Of a DNA stretch of 31,681 bases, positions 11,916-21,965 are shown one piece after another; the stretch's first letter is position 1, and each line of letters starts with the position of its first letter. The position numbers and the translations under genes are program-made. A model generated the notes under the pieces. The model did not search any database, had not been told where the DNA came from, and saw only the letters and a program-made list of their open reading frames with translations. The stretch spans positions 1 through 31,681 of the forward strand of contig JABUQX010097410.1 of NCBI GenBank assembly GCA_015478945.1, written 5' to 3'. The DNA comes from Trachelipus rathkii (taxonomy: Eukaryota > Arthropoda > Malacostraca > Isopoda > Trachelipodidae).

Positions 11916-12109
11916 CGCTTCATACGTTTATGGAAGGTTGAGTATGTTTACGCGGTACATGTTTTACGAGAGAGGGAGCAGAGAGGCACGACCGCCATGA
12001 GGTGCCCACACCTTAAAACGAACTTTAACAAACCTCAATATTTCTCTTAACGTGCTAATAAAACTATTTTTTTTAAATTAACCAGTATGTGCCTTTTCTA
12101 AACTAATAT

Positions 12110-12765
12110 ATCATTACTAGCCGTGGGTTGTTGTGTTCTGTGAGTAATAGTAAATACATAACGGACTCCTCTGGATATCCAGGTACTTCCTCTCCGTACT
12201 CCTCCTTCTCTGACTCTATTAACAACTCCTTTCTCCCTTTCTATGCATTTCGGTCTTTCTACTGGGGCTGACCCTTCGGGGGGGTTCCTAGAGCCACACT
12301 GCTTACGAACTTATAAGATCATATTCGAGGATCTAGCAGGTTCGATAACATATATAAGAGATCAAAATATGTTATATACAATAGCTTTATCTAACTGCTG
12401 CAACCGCCCGGAGGCAGCACCGGTGCCGGCTCCGAATCCGAATCCGTGTTCGATTCCAACTCCGACTCCGGCACCGAATCTTTTCTCCAAATTTCAGCTT
12501 TACGAATCATTTTCATTGTTTAGGGGAGCGCCCTAATCCTACGGGGCGTCTGCGTACGTAACCGGGGTGTGTGGCATGTTCGCTGTGCGTAAAAAATCGT
12601 CGCTTCGGAATCGATTTTTCGATCGACTCGTTCAATTTCATGGTACTTTCATTTGCCTTTCGATATGTGTGTGTACCGCGGCAATTTGGGGTGCTAAATC
12701 TATGTCCTACTACTATATTGAAGTGAGTGCGATTTTCTGGGATTCTGAGATAATTTGAACGAAGT
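12110..12765 (+). repeat. Hairpin-bearing dispersed repeat, copy at 12 kb
   Basis: It matches 20.06-20.82 kb in order: a CT-rich tract, CTGACCCTTCGGGGGGG, GAGGATCTAGCAGGTTC, ATAACATATATAAGAGAT.AAAATATG, a hexamer-like GGCTCCGAATCCGAATCC stretch, CAAATTTCAGCTTTACGAA, a GC-rich hairpin (AGCGCCCTAATCCTACGGGGCG area) and TGCGTAAAAAATCG. The hairpin AAAAATCG...CGATTTTT (12,592-12,619) corresponds to the one at 20,676-20,702. The frame at 12243-12536 (+) runs through it and its Pro/Asn repeats only reflect the hexamer. Confidence 0.6.
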
Positions 12766-14051
12766 TTTGGATGGAGAGTGTAGGAGCTTTAGATTGATTT
12801 GGGTGTTTTGGGTGACCTAAATGGTTGGATACTTGATCAAACAAGGAATGGTATATCAGGTGGTTTGTGGTGGCGGGAGAAAATGAGAATGGTAGGAAGG
12901 TGTATTTGATTTCTGTGAGAGCAGAGGATATTGTGTGTGAAGTAATTCACTTTCTTAAACACGAATATTTAATTAAGAATTCTATAGATTGGTGTAGGTA
13001 GAGAGTGGTAAATCTGAAGTGAAAAGATGATCGTTGTGTGTTGGTGAGATAGATGTTGAAGTAGTTGCGTTGAATGTAAATAAGGAAGGGTGAGATGGGA
13101 TATCGGATCATTAATGTGTTTTTTATGTAATTAATTAAGTGAATAGGGACTTGGATGGGAGGAAGGGATATAGGAGAGAAACTGGGTAGAAGTTTAAGAG
13201 TGAGAAGTTAGTGACAAGGTTAATAGAGGATAATAATTTGGGGGGGAGCTCTTGCATAAATGTAGTTGATGTGACATGTGGAAACTAACAATCTGGAAAC
13301 AAATGAGGGAGAAGCGGTGTAAGTATGTCGCAAACAGGTATGTGTGGGATGGCTAAGGTCAATGTAAGTAAAAATGTTAATGGAATGTGGACTGAAGAGT
13401 TGAGCCAATGCAGTTAATAAGCAAAAAGAAGCGTGGGTGAAATGTAGCTAGAAACAATGGATGAGGTTTCAAGAAGATGTATGGAATTATATAGAGAGAG
13501 GAAAAAAGAATGCTAAAAGATGCATACGTAGAGGAAAAAGAGGTAAATTATCAGTTTGGATAAGAGATAATGGTGAATTACAAGGAGATGAGCTCTTCTG
13601 AAAGTAAGCTCGAATGGTTAAGAATCTGCTTTAGAATACATGAATAGGGATGGTGCCTTCGTAAGTGATGAAATGAATCAACTCTTGGAGGGAAACATTT
13701 GAAATCTTTTACTTCGACACTGAAGAGGTAGTGAATGGTGTGTGGGCTTGATTGTGCAGGAAGAAAATAGGTAATTCTGGGAGAGGTAATTTGGGGATGA
13801 TGTAATTAGTAGGGAGAAGTGAGAAAGTTGAAGAATGATAAATCTGAAGTACGTGTGTTTGGATAGGAGTTAACTGTGGTGATAATGAGGAGACGGATGG
13901 CTTGAGATGGTGATGTGAGTGGGGATTGAATTTGTGTGAAAGGTTTATGAGGGCATAAATCCGAGGATTGAGGGAGCAGTAATAGTCGTGTGGGGTCTTG
14001 ATAAAAGGGGTAAGGGGATAGAGGGTAACTGTAGGAATTATAGGGGAATTA

Positions 14052-14297
14052 GTGGCAAAGGAAGGTATTAAAATGAAAGAGAATGGGAGAGAGTGGAGGG
14101 TGCTCTACCTATTATATGCGGAAGATTTTGTTTTGGGTTGCGAATCTAAAAAGAGTTTTAAAGGATTGGTAGAAGGACTTGGCAAGTTGTGTAAAAGGAG
14201 GGGCTTGAAAGTAAACGTAGATAATAGTTATGTTATGGTTGTGAGTGAAGACAGTCCTCGGTGCGGATTTCTGTTGGATGGTGAGCAACTGGAATAA
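14052..14297 (+). pseudogene. RT fragment with YAED in LINE copy 1
   Basis: This is the longest open piece of the LINE copy 1 RT. It reads LLYAEDFVLGCE, then GLGKLCKRRGLKVNVDN, then GFLLDGEQLE. The order is the catalytic RT motif C, the following helix with the K-basic 'GLKVN' segment, and the 'LDGEQL' turn that precedes EFKYLG in this LINE type. The first Asp of the catalytic YxDD pair is Glu here, which would be expected to abolish or cripple polymerase activity. A stop follows immediately after DGEQLE, and the EFKYLG sequence continues in the same area at about 14,305. Confidence 0.75.
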
Positions 14298-14426
14298 GTG
14301 TCTGAATTTAAATATTTAGGATAAGTTGGAATAAAAAGAGAACGGAATGCATGCACGAGTGTAGTGGAAGTGTGAATAGGTAAGGAAGGTGCGAGCAATA
14401 ATCTGGGATGTAAAGGACTGTAAGTC

Positions 14427-14747
14427 TTGAGTCGTAGGGTTTACATGAGGTATTGTATCTGTATTAATGTCTATCGTGACTTGATTTGGAATAAGGGTAT
14501 ATATCTAAGTAATATGAGTTTCAGAGGAATCATATCTAGGGGGCGTGTAGGTGTGAGAAAAATTGACAAAATAAGGATTGAACGCATTAGGGAGTTGTGT
14601 GGTGTGAAAATAGGAGTAAATGAGAGAATAAATGAAAGTACATTGAGATGGTTTCGTTTTGTGAAAAGGATGGATGATAGTCGTTGTAAAACGATGTATA
14701 TGGTGAATGTGCTGGAATCAACGCTCTGGGAAACCGAAGAAAAGTGA
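14427..14747 (+). pseudogene. C-terminal part of LINE copy 1 ORF2
   Basis: A 106-codon open stretch carries GVRKIDKIRIERIRELCGV, then a segment ending LRWFRFVKRMDDSR. This corresponds to the post-RT C-terminal region of the LINE family, where one normally sees RNERVRE..GV and LRWFGHVERM followed by GRPKK. The GRPKK block is damaged here (GNRRK in another frame at about 14,740). No separate function is implied. Confidence 0.7.
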
Positions 14748-15075
14748 ATTGTCTGTAAAGAATGCATGGAGGAGAGGAATGTGAGTTTGGCGGAGGGCGA
14801 GAAGAAGATGCTGATATGGAGTGAATGGTGGGGGGGAGTTTTGTGATGGGTATGTGGGTAATGAACCTTACTGACAAGATGCCTATTGGGGTTCGTCGCG
14901 GTCGTGAAGCTCTAGGGTGGAAATTTTCTGACTGCGGTGAGTTCTCATAAGGTATACAAGGGGTGGTAGGGTGGCTTTAAATTTTTCGATGTGCGTCATA
15001 TTCTTCTAATATTTATTGAAGGCCGGTAAATGCGAACGCAATATATCCCAGTCTTGGGGAAGAGAAGGTGGGTGA

Positions 15076-15362
15076 TAATATATATATAATATTAATATAT
15101 ATATTAGTATAATTTTATTTAATATATATAATTATATACTATATATATATCTATATAATCTATTATATATATATATATATATAGATATTATATATAGTTA
15201 TATATATATATAATATAATATATATATATAATAGCTTGTTCAAGGAAGAAAGATTTTTCAAGACAGAGTATAAGAGTACAAGTATCTATAATTGTTCAAG
15301 TTAAGTACAAGTAACTTCTAGAATTTGTATATATTATATATATATATATAATATATTAATAT

Positions 15363-15399
<37 letters not shown>

Positions 15400-15450
15400 T
15401 ATATGATATATATATAATTATATATATATATAATATATATAATTCATCAT
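15076..15450. repeat. TA arrays enclosing an AAGTAC-containing segment
   Basis: Interrupted TA microsatellites at about 15,078-15,235 and 15,327-15,442 surround about 90 bases with AGTACAAGT and TTAAGTACAAGTAAC. The segment separates the 3' ends of LINE copy 1 (+) and LINE copy 3 (-), which face each other here. Confidence 0.75.
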
Positions 15451-15454
15451 CATA

Positions 15455-17290
15455 TCACCACCACCAATCCCCGTTCTCTGCCAAGACTGAGGTAAGGTGC
15501 GAAACATGCACTGGAAACACGAAAATAGTAGAAGAATATGAAGAGCAAGTAGAAAAGAAAGCCCAGCCTTAACGCCCCCTTTAATAACAATTGAAGTGAG
15601 AAATCGTGGGCAGTCAGAAAATCTAGCCCTAGGCTTCTCACGGACAGAGGACCTCAACTATGACATCTACGTTCAATGTGGTTCTTCTTGCCCAGAATGG
15701 GGTACAACCATCCTCCTTCAACAAACACCGCGCATTTACTGCTGTTTGTAGCTTTCTTCTCGTCTCTGCCCAACTCAATTCTCTCCTGCCAGGCATTCTG
15801 ACTCAATCGCACTTTCTACGGTCTCCGATCCGTCGATTCCAATCCCATTCACACAACTATACATCCGTTAACCTGACGACATCATTCCATCACTTTCACA
15901 TGACAAACATCTCTAACGTACGTTCATTATTCTCTCATTTGCCGCATTCTCCACACCAAACGAACTCTCTAATTACGTTCAATTACTTCATTTTTATCAT
16001 TTCTTTTTCCACCTAACACGCACTTTAAGATGTCCATCTGAACCATTGTAATTTAGATCTACCGCTCTTATTTTCCGAGCCATAGTCCTACTACTATACA
16101 TTAACAACAGGTAACAACATACCTCATATAAGAACCCTAGCGCACCAAGACGTATCCTTACATACACCGAAATTTACCTGCAAGGCATCAGCACCATATT
16201 TCTATACAGCTCTGCATCATACGCTCCCTTTTCTTCAAATATATCTTTAAATATTAAATTCAGACTTACCGTTTGTGCTCACCATCTAAATACCTTCACA
16301 AAGGGACTGTTCTCACTTACAAACATACTTACTCTATCTAGTTTACTTCAAACCCTCTTTTACACAGTCTACAAATTCTCTTTACCAGTCCTCGCAACTG
16401 CTCTCAATTTCATCACAACCAAAACAATCAGTCCTCAATAATAGGTAGTGGAATCTCATCTTTCATTCTCCATTATTCTAATATTATCCCTTGTCACCCT
16501 ACCTCTAATTCCTTTCATTATACCTGATATATTACAGGATTGGATGGCAAAGTGGAGACATAGCACTCCTGTTCTCAACTCCGGCTACTTTATATAAACA
16601 ATGCTATACGTTCATTATATTGCTTTCCAACTTCCTTCTAACTATCGTCATATTTTGCATTTTTGATCTACCCATTCATGAATAGCTTACCACCACACCT
16701 CTGGACATTACTAACACCCCTTTCTTAGGAAGCTGTTCTTGAATATCTCTTGAGCGTATTCGTTCACTGCAGAATCTATTATATCCTCTAATATCATACT
16801 CATCTGTGATGATTCTTGCGCACTGGAAGTCTCATTTCATATAAGTTGATATCAATCGGTCATCTAAGTATCTTTGATTTCTGCATCTATTCTAATAGTT
16901 TCTAAACTCGACACATCTTGGTTTCTACACTAATACAGATTTATAACGTATTAAAGTAACAACGGACACCCTCTTATCGGACAAAAGTAACATCCATCTC
17001 GTCGTCTTACTACACTCTGGAGCGCACCTCCATCTTCTTTCTACTTTCTCACAACACCATGATGCAACTGAATGCGCCATATATGTTCCTAGCAATCGCT
17101 CAATTTTAATACTTAATAATATATCTAATTATATTTTAGACATATTCTAAGGATTGTCAACCACAACAATTTATATATTGTATAAGCACCAAATTAATTA
17201 TTCAGAACCTTCTTAAAACCTTACACTTTACTTAAAAAAAACTCTAGGTTAAATATAACAACTTAGTTCTTCCAACACAATACGACATAT
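15455..17290 (-). pseudogene. LINE copy 3: RT to 3' end, antisense, degraded
   Basis: Read on the minus strand from about 17,290 to 15,455, this matches LINE copy 1 and adds RT sequence that copy 1 lost. Near 16,590-16,500 it reads AMSPL, then YISGIMKGIRGRV across a frameshift, fitting the RT segment usually seen as CxMSPxLFNxYI. Near 16,452-16,427 the catalytic motif appears as PIIEDDC. Near 16,295-16,265 lies a degraded DGEQLE/EFKYLG. At 15,790-15,760 comes the GRRELSWAETRRK block equivalent to SLAEARR. The 3' region (TTTTCTGACTGCCC, GGCTGGGCTTTCTTTTC, CTTACCTCAGTCTTGG) equals that of copies 1 and 2. No endonuclease GDLN or SDH is found before 17,290, so it is 5'-truncated. It has many stops. 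Confidence 0.75.
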
Positions 17291-17299
17291 CAGGTCTAA

Positions 17300-17595
17300 G
17301 ACTAAAAATTTTTTGGTATACCCACTCCTCAACATCCACCTGGCTTTGCTCTATCCTCCCACTCTTCCGCTTTCTCTCGTTCCCTCTTTCGGGGCTCTCT
17401 GCTCTCTCTCTCTATTCGTTCGTCTCTTCTCTCTTCTCCCTCTCTCTCCTTTATCTCTCCTCTGGTCTCTAGATTCTCTCCAACATCTCTCCTCATACTC
17501 TCCTTATTCTCTCACTCAAATCTTCTACTATTGTGTCTCAAAGATGCCAAATCCTTCCTTCGGGGTTGTTAGGTGTGCGATGCAATTGATTACCT
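17300..17595 (+). repeat. CT-rich tract, possible hairpin-repeat fragment
   Basis: About 200 bases (17,340-17,540) are almost pure pyrimidine with CTCTCT and TCTTCTCCC runs. It is followed by CCTTCGGGGTTGTTAGGTG, which resembles the end of the 20-kb hairpin repeat (CTATGGGGTTGTTA near 20,807). It is probably a piece of that dispersed family inserted between LINE copies 3 and 2. The frame at 17313-17651 (+) is a Leu/Ser-rich translation of the tract, not a gene. Confidence 0.5.
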
Positions 17596-17639
17596 TGCAA
17601 GAAATGCACGTGTTACAGCGTTGTAGGGTGTTGCTAAAA

Positions 17640-18140
17640 GGACTACAATGAAGCGCTAACATGAAAGTAAGTTTCAGATGGCTTTCTGGCATGTGGAAAG
17701 AGGGAACGATAAAAGTCCGGTTTGGTTAAGCGGATTATAGGTGGTGAGTGTGTTGGGGAATCGACTGGCTGGAAGACCGAAGAAAAGTGGATTGAGTCAG
17801 AAAAGAAATGGTCTGGAGGAGTGGAAATGTGGAGTTTGGCACGGCGAGAAGAAAAGTGCGTAATATGCGTATGACTGGGCAGGGTTTTGTTAGGCGTGTA
17901 ATGGTGTGTGGCCACCCGGGCGCAGATGAACCACACATTGGCAGAGAGTCCATAGTGAGGGCCGTCGCTTGTCCTGTGAAAGCTCTAGGGTGATTTTCTG
18001 ACTGCGGTGAATTCTCACTAAAAAGGTATAAAGGGGAAGTAAGACTGGGCTTTCTTTTCGACTTTGTGTCAATATTCTTCTACTACTTTTCTGTTTCTGG
18101 TCCATGTTACGCACCTTACCCAGTCTGGGAAAAACGGTGT
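17640..18140 (+). pseudogene. LINE copy 2: 3' end only
   Basis: This is a short 5'-truncated copy of the same LINE family as at 12.8-15.1 kb. The reading frame shows a degraded LRWFGHVERM-like stretch near 17,665-17,700, then RLAGRPKKSGLSQK at about 17,757-17,800, GLEEW near 17,810, and MRMTGQGFVRRVM near 17,867-17,905. It then enters the shared 3' untranslated segment (GAAAGCTCTAGGGTG, TTTTCTGACTGCGGTGA, CTTACCCAGTCTGGG). It ends in a TA array like copy 1. Severe 5' truncation with a simple-sequence tail fits target-primed reverse transcription. Confidence 0.8.
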
Positions 18141-18144
18141 TTGG

Positions 18145-18247
18145 ATGAAATATATATATATAGTATATATGTATAACTATATATATATAATTATATATAA
18201 ATATAATATAAAATAAATATTATATATTAATATATATATATATATAA

Positions 18248-18280
<33 letters not shown>

Positions 18281-18290
18281 ATTGACATAA
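18145..18290. repeat. TA microsatellite at the end of LINE copy 2
   Basis: Interrupted TA/ATAT runs directly follow the 3' end of the LINE fragment. They may be the LINE's simple-sequence tail, later expanded. Confidence 0.8.
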
Positions 18291-18394
18291 ACTAAAGATA
18301 TTTACATATTTTGATAATACATTATATGACAGAAATAATTGATATCTAATAGTTAGGAAAATGATAAGGAAAAAATATGGCAAGTTGAAAAATC

Positions 18395-18550
18395 CCCAAA
18401 AGTACTTGCAAGTACAAAGCACAAGTACCAAGTACAAAAGGCTCAAGTACATAGTACAAGTACACTGTTTTTAGAAACTGCAAGTACAAGACAAGTACAA
18501 GTACTCAAAAAATGTACATAAGTACAAGTACAAGTACCTTGAGAACCAAG
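18395..18550 (+). repeat. AAGTAC minisatellite
   Basis: The motif CAAGTAC/AAGTAC occurs more than a dozen times in about 150 bases, alone or in clusters such as AAGTACAAGTACAAGTAC, with 3-15-base interruptions. A related shorter segment lies at 15,270-15,320. Both are embedded in TA arrays downstream of LINE 3' ends. Confidence 0.85.
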
Positions 18551-18676
18551 CTTGGAATATATATATTTATATTATATTATATATATCTATATTTATATAT
18601 ATATATATATATATATTATATATTATAATATATATATTGATATTATATAGTATATATATATATTATATATATACAT

Positions 18677-18716
<40 letters not shown>

Positions 18717-19140
18717 AGAATATAACTTTAAATATATATAATAATACACAATTTTATATATACACATGATAATAGTATTTAATTAATATATTCTTATATA
18801 TATTCTATATATATATAATATACTATTATCTATATATTATATAATAGTAAGGCTAACTTTTAATACATAAATAATCCCAGCGATTTTTATACGTAAGCAT
18901 TTTAGGTTAAACATACACACCCTCTTAATATCGCTCATGTACTGCGCAAACAATCGGTCATTTTGCACACGGAGTTGTGATATTTTTATTATTCAATTTT
19001 TGTTGTTTATTACTTATTTTTAATTTAATTAAATACACACAAGACACCTATATTATCAGTATTAATAGTATATATATATATATATATACTAATATATTAT
19101 ATATATTATCTATATCTATATATATATATATATCAATAGA
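18551..19140. repeat. TA-rich arrays with short unique interludes
   Basis: TA runs lie at about 18,558-18,720, 18,780-18,850 and 19,068-19,135. The intervening 18,850-19,065 is AT-rich sequence with no recognisable feature. Confidence 0.7.
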
Positions 19141-19925
19141 TCAAATAGATTTCATGGATGGAGGGGGGAAGTGTGGGTATGAGAATGGTTTTGATTTACG
19201 ATTTTAATGTATTTAGGGTAATGTACACATGGTTCTTTTAGTCGAATTGATGAGCTGAATCACTTATCAATAATCATGTCGGACAGAAGTGTAAGGTTTG
19301 GGTGGTTTGGATTAACTGATTTAACCGATTTTTAGGGTATGTTAAAACTTACCAAGTTTTACTTAAAAAATCAATTTTTCTTGATCAATAGATCAAAAAG
19401 ATCAATAGATAATAGATGCACGGATGCCAGGCAGGTGTGTGGATGTTTGGATTTACTGTTTATGATTAGGGCAATGTAATACATGATAATTTAGTAAACT
19501 TATGACCTGGAATCACTCGACTAATATGATTTCAATTGATCACCTAGATCATAGGTTGGACGAGAGTGTAGGTTGGGGTTTGATTTAACTGGAATTTACC
19601 TGATTTTAAGGGTGATTTAGGGTCGTAAAACATTACAATTTTACAAAAAATTACTTGAATCAATAGATCAATAGATAATAGATAAATAGATCACGATTGG
19701 ACAGGGAGGGGTTGATGGTTTTGATTTACTGATTTACTGATTTAGGGTGATGTATAACATGATAATTTTAGTAAAAAATCATTAGAATGCAATAGATCAA
19801 TAGATAAGGAACTCCAACGATCAAGTGGATCAATAGGATATGGTTGGAGCAGACGTGGTAGGTGGGTGGTTTGATTTCGTGATTTACTGCTTTAGGTATG
19901 TAAAAACGTAAATATTTGTAAACGG
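19141..19925 (-). repeat. Tandem array of about 120-150-bp units
   Basis: About six units carry a phased box: GATTTACTG, then TTTAGGGT.ATGTA, then a T/A stretch with TTTAGTAAA, then AATCAATAGATCAATAGATC, then GGA.GG.AGGG(T)TGG.TGGTTT. Boxes fall near 19,190, 19,312, 19,452, 19,582, 19,722 and 19,876. The same box in the opposite sense (AGCAGTAAATCAGTAAATC) is found in both large inverted repeats, so this array belongs to the same satellite family. Confidence 0.8.
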
Positions 19926-20060
19926 TTTATATATTAATAAAACTAACATATATAATTATTATTTCTTCTTTAATCAATAGTTTTCTCCATTCTTTATAAA
20001 AGAACCTTATAGTTTGAAAAATTACGATTCGATACATATATATAGAAACACTCTACATCT
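19926..20060. other. Short AT-rich linker
   Basis: I see nothing beyond AT-rich sequence between the tandem array and the hairpin repeat. Confidence 0.5.
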
Positions 20061-20612
20061 TGTTATACGAAATGTTTGTTTAACACGATCGCACCGGAGG
20101 CCAGCATCGTGCGCTGTCACTCCTACTCCTCTGAGTCAGACCCCTTCTCCTCCCTTTCCATTCTATTCTTCTTCATGCTTCTTACTTCCCTCGTCGGACC
20201 TCTGTTTGGCAATCTCTTGTGTTTTTTTTTTGCGATTCGGAACCCTCGTTGGGGTCAGACCCTGTACGGCGACTTATACCCGTATTTTCGAGATCTAACA
20301 TGGTTCAATAACATCTATAGAAGATACAAATATTGTGTTATACGAATATTTATTAACTCAGCCCGACGGCTCAGCAGGTGCGGAGCCAATCTCCTACAAA
20401 TCCGATCCTAGTCTTTCTAGAAATTAAATGCTGAATCTCTTCCCCCAATTTCAGCTTATATGAACACGTTCGAATTTTTGTAAAGAGGGTGGGGTCCCTT
20501 CGGGGATCCCGGGGAACGTATACGCTTGTCTACGACGAGGTTACGTCACCTCTGATCCTCTCCAAATTTTACCCGGATAGATGTCTAAGATATTAGAAAC
20601 CATGACCACGAG

Positions 20613-20668
20613 GCCTGAGCCGGAGCCGGAGCCGGGGGCCGGAGCAAGGAGCGGAGCCGGAGCCGGAG
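20613..20668 (+). repeat. Imperfect GGAGCC hexamer array
   Basis: GAGCCGGAGCCGGAGCC-type hexamers with interruptions. The 12-kb copy has a hexamer stretch of the complementary sense (GGCTCCGAATCC) at a different place in the element, so hexamer expansion seems independent in the two copies. Confidence 0.75.
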
Positions 20669-20675
20669 TGCGTAA

Positions 20676-20702
20676 AAAACGATTCCTTGCAAGAATCGTT
20701 TT
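20676..20702 (+). repeat. Perfect hairpin, 10-bp stem
   Basis: AAAACGATTC and GAATCGTTTT are exact complements around the loop CTTGCAA. The equivalent place in the 12-kb copy (12,592-12,619) keeps an 8-bp stem although the loop differs, so the structure is partly conserved between copies. Confidence 0.8.
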
Positions 20703-20852
20703 CGACTCAGAATGATTCGTATCGCTCAATTTAATTTTTAGGGCCAGCACCCCCCTATGGGGTGCATGGCTACGTAACCTCGTCTACGACGAGTTTCGTC
20801 ACCCTTCTATGGGGTTGTTAATTTGAGGGAGATATCCGTTGTTAGGGTGGTT

Positions 20853-20930
20853 GCTAGGTGCGGTGCTGTGCGATGCGGGTGCTTAGCAGTGTTGTGCGAT
20901 GCGGGGTGGTGCTGTGCGGTGCGGGTCTTG
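20853..20930 (+). repeat. GTGCTGTGCGATGCGG minisatellite, about 3 units
   Basis: Units of roughly 20-27 bases repeat as GGTGCTGTGCGATGCGG, GTTGTGCGATGCGG and GGTGCTGTGCGGTGCGG. The stretch is G-rich on the plus strand. It directly precedes a TA array. Confidence 0.7.
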
Positions 20931-20947
20931 CAGGGTCATATACGGTG

Positions 20948-21495
20948 ATAATATATATATAGTATATTATATTTTATATATAATATATATATATATTTAT
21001 TTTTTATATTAGTACTATAAATATTCTTTACATAGATACTATATATATATATAATATATATATATATATTATATATATTTACATTTTTATCATAAAAATA
21101 TTTATATATATAAATATATAATATTATATTATATATATATATATATATTTAATGAACTAAAAAAGTAGACAACTTTTTTTAATAATCTAATATAAAAATT
21201 ATAATATATAAATATATATATATATAAATTTTTTTTTTTTATTTAGTTATTTATTTATTATTTATTTATTTATTATTTATTAATTTATTTATTTACTTAT
21301 TTTTATTTTTATTTATTTTTTAATTTATTATTTATTTTTTATTTATTTATTTATTTATTTAATTTTTTATTTTTTATTTTTTTATTTTATTAATTTATTT
21401 TAATTAATTTTTTATTTTATTTATTAATTTATTTTAATTATATTTTATTAGATTTAATTTATAATTTTTATTTAATTTATTTATTTTTATTGTTT
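20948..21495. repeat. TA and TTTA low-complexity DNA
   Basis: TA arrays (about 20,948-21,150 and 21,205-21,230) pass into a TTTA/TTAATTTA-type tract to about 21,490. No other feature is visible. Confidence 0.85.
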
Positions 21496-21639
21496 GAAAA
21501 ATAAAACGTTTTTTTTTTTTATGGGTTGGAGGGGTAGAGCGACCCTTTTTACCGTGGGAATTTTATTCAAAATTTTCCCCACGGGCCTTCAAAAGCGTAC
21601 TTTAACTACTGGTAGCAAAAGTGCAATTTATAGACAGGT

Positions 21640-21965
21640 TTTTGATTCAAGGAAAAAAGAGAAACGGATGCAAATGAAATAGATGAAATGCTGGCACGTT
21701 GTTTTCTGAAAATCTAGTCTCTATAGAGGATGAAAGTGTCAAGAAAAGTCACAATTACAGAACGCTTTCAATATTCAGCAAAAGTTTCAACAGGATGATT
21801 TGCTTTTTGCTGTTGAGATTGTATTTTTCTAGGTGGTGCAAGTTCTACTAAGAACTCTGCAGTAAGAACATTGGCGGATAAGAGCATGTCAGCAATTATT
21901 TGATCAGCAGTTTTGCAGTAGTCTTTGACAACTTTCAAAATTCTTTGGACATTGTTGTAATTATT
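21640..21965 (-). pseudogene. hAT-type transposase fragment (C-terminal region)
   Basis: The minus strand from about 21,955 reads ILKVVKDYCKTADQIIADM, then AEFLVELAPPRKI, then KANHPVETFAEY, stop, KRSVIVTFLDTFILY, and after a frameshift IETRFSENNVPAFHLF with HLHPFLFF. The pattern (R/N).P.ETxxEYxxRSVxxxFLDxxI..xxxRFS.....xF..L..L.P is what I know from hAT superfamily transposases and their P52rIPK/ZMYM-like relatives, just before the dimerisation domain. The stop in EY*KRS probably replaces Trp (TGG to TGA). Upstream, catalytic and BED zinc-finger parts are not found in the flanking DNA. It is therefore a decayed fragment. No terminal inverted repeats were identified. Confidence 0.7.

Larger units (their letters stand above)
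12770..15075 (+). pseudogene. LINE copy 1: APE endonuclease + RT, degraded, internally deleted
   Basis: This is a dead non-LTR retrotransposon. The intact family would nick target DNA with an APE-type endonuclease and reverse-transcribe its own RNA. Reading across frames shows: endonuclease GDLNGW at 12,811-12,828; ISDH at 13,100-13,111; an RT block like NCRNYRGIS near 14,028-14,053, with a frameshift or substitution inside it; YAED at 14,115-14,126 where active RTs have YADD; DGEQLE near 14,278; RIERIRELCGVKIGV and LRWFRFVKRMD in 14,575-14,675; and ERNVSLAE near 14,780. The RT part between NCRN and YAED is far too short, so much of the palm is deleted. The 5' end lacks the first part of the endonuclease. 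Numerous stops and shifts break it. The 3' end runs into a TA array. The 3' untranslated segment is nearly shared with copies 2 and 3. The clade (Jockey-, CR1- or RTE-like) is not resolved. Confidence 0.8.
20061..20830 (+). repeat. Hairpin-bearing dispersed repeat, copy at 20 kb
   Basis: The first part (20,061-20,515) matches 12.11-12.55 kb. It has a CT-rich tract, TTCGAGATCTAACATGGTTC, ATAACATCTATAGAAGATACAAATA, CAATTTCAGCTTATATGAA and the hairpin GGGGTCCCTTCGGGGATCCC. A second, partly duplicated part (20,516-20,830) holds TCTACGACGAGGTTACGTCACC twice in similar form, a hexamer array, a 10-bp-stem hairpin and another GC hairpin (CAGCACCCCCCTATGGGGTG). The many self-complementary GC cores are its hallmark. 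No protein is encoded. It could be a SINE- or MITE-like non-autonomous element. Confidence 0.6.

Noticed and set aside
12243..12536. 97-codon frame with Pro/Asn repeats
   Set aside because: The repeats come from an imperfect hexamer array inside a dispersed repeat that is also present at 20 kb without this frame.
20613..20668. Coding Gly-Ser or Pro-Ala repeat protein
   Set aside because: The frame at 20541-20750 (-) only translates the GGAGCC hexamer array. The flanks have no coding signal.
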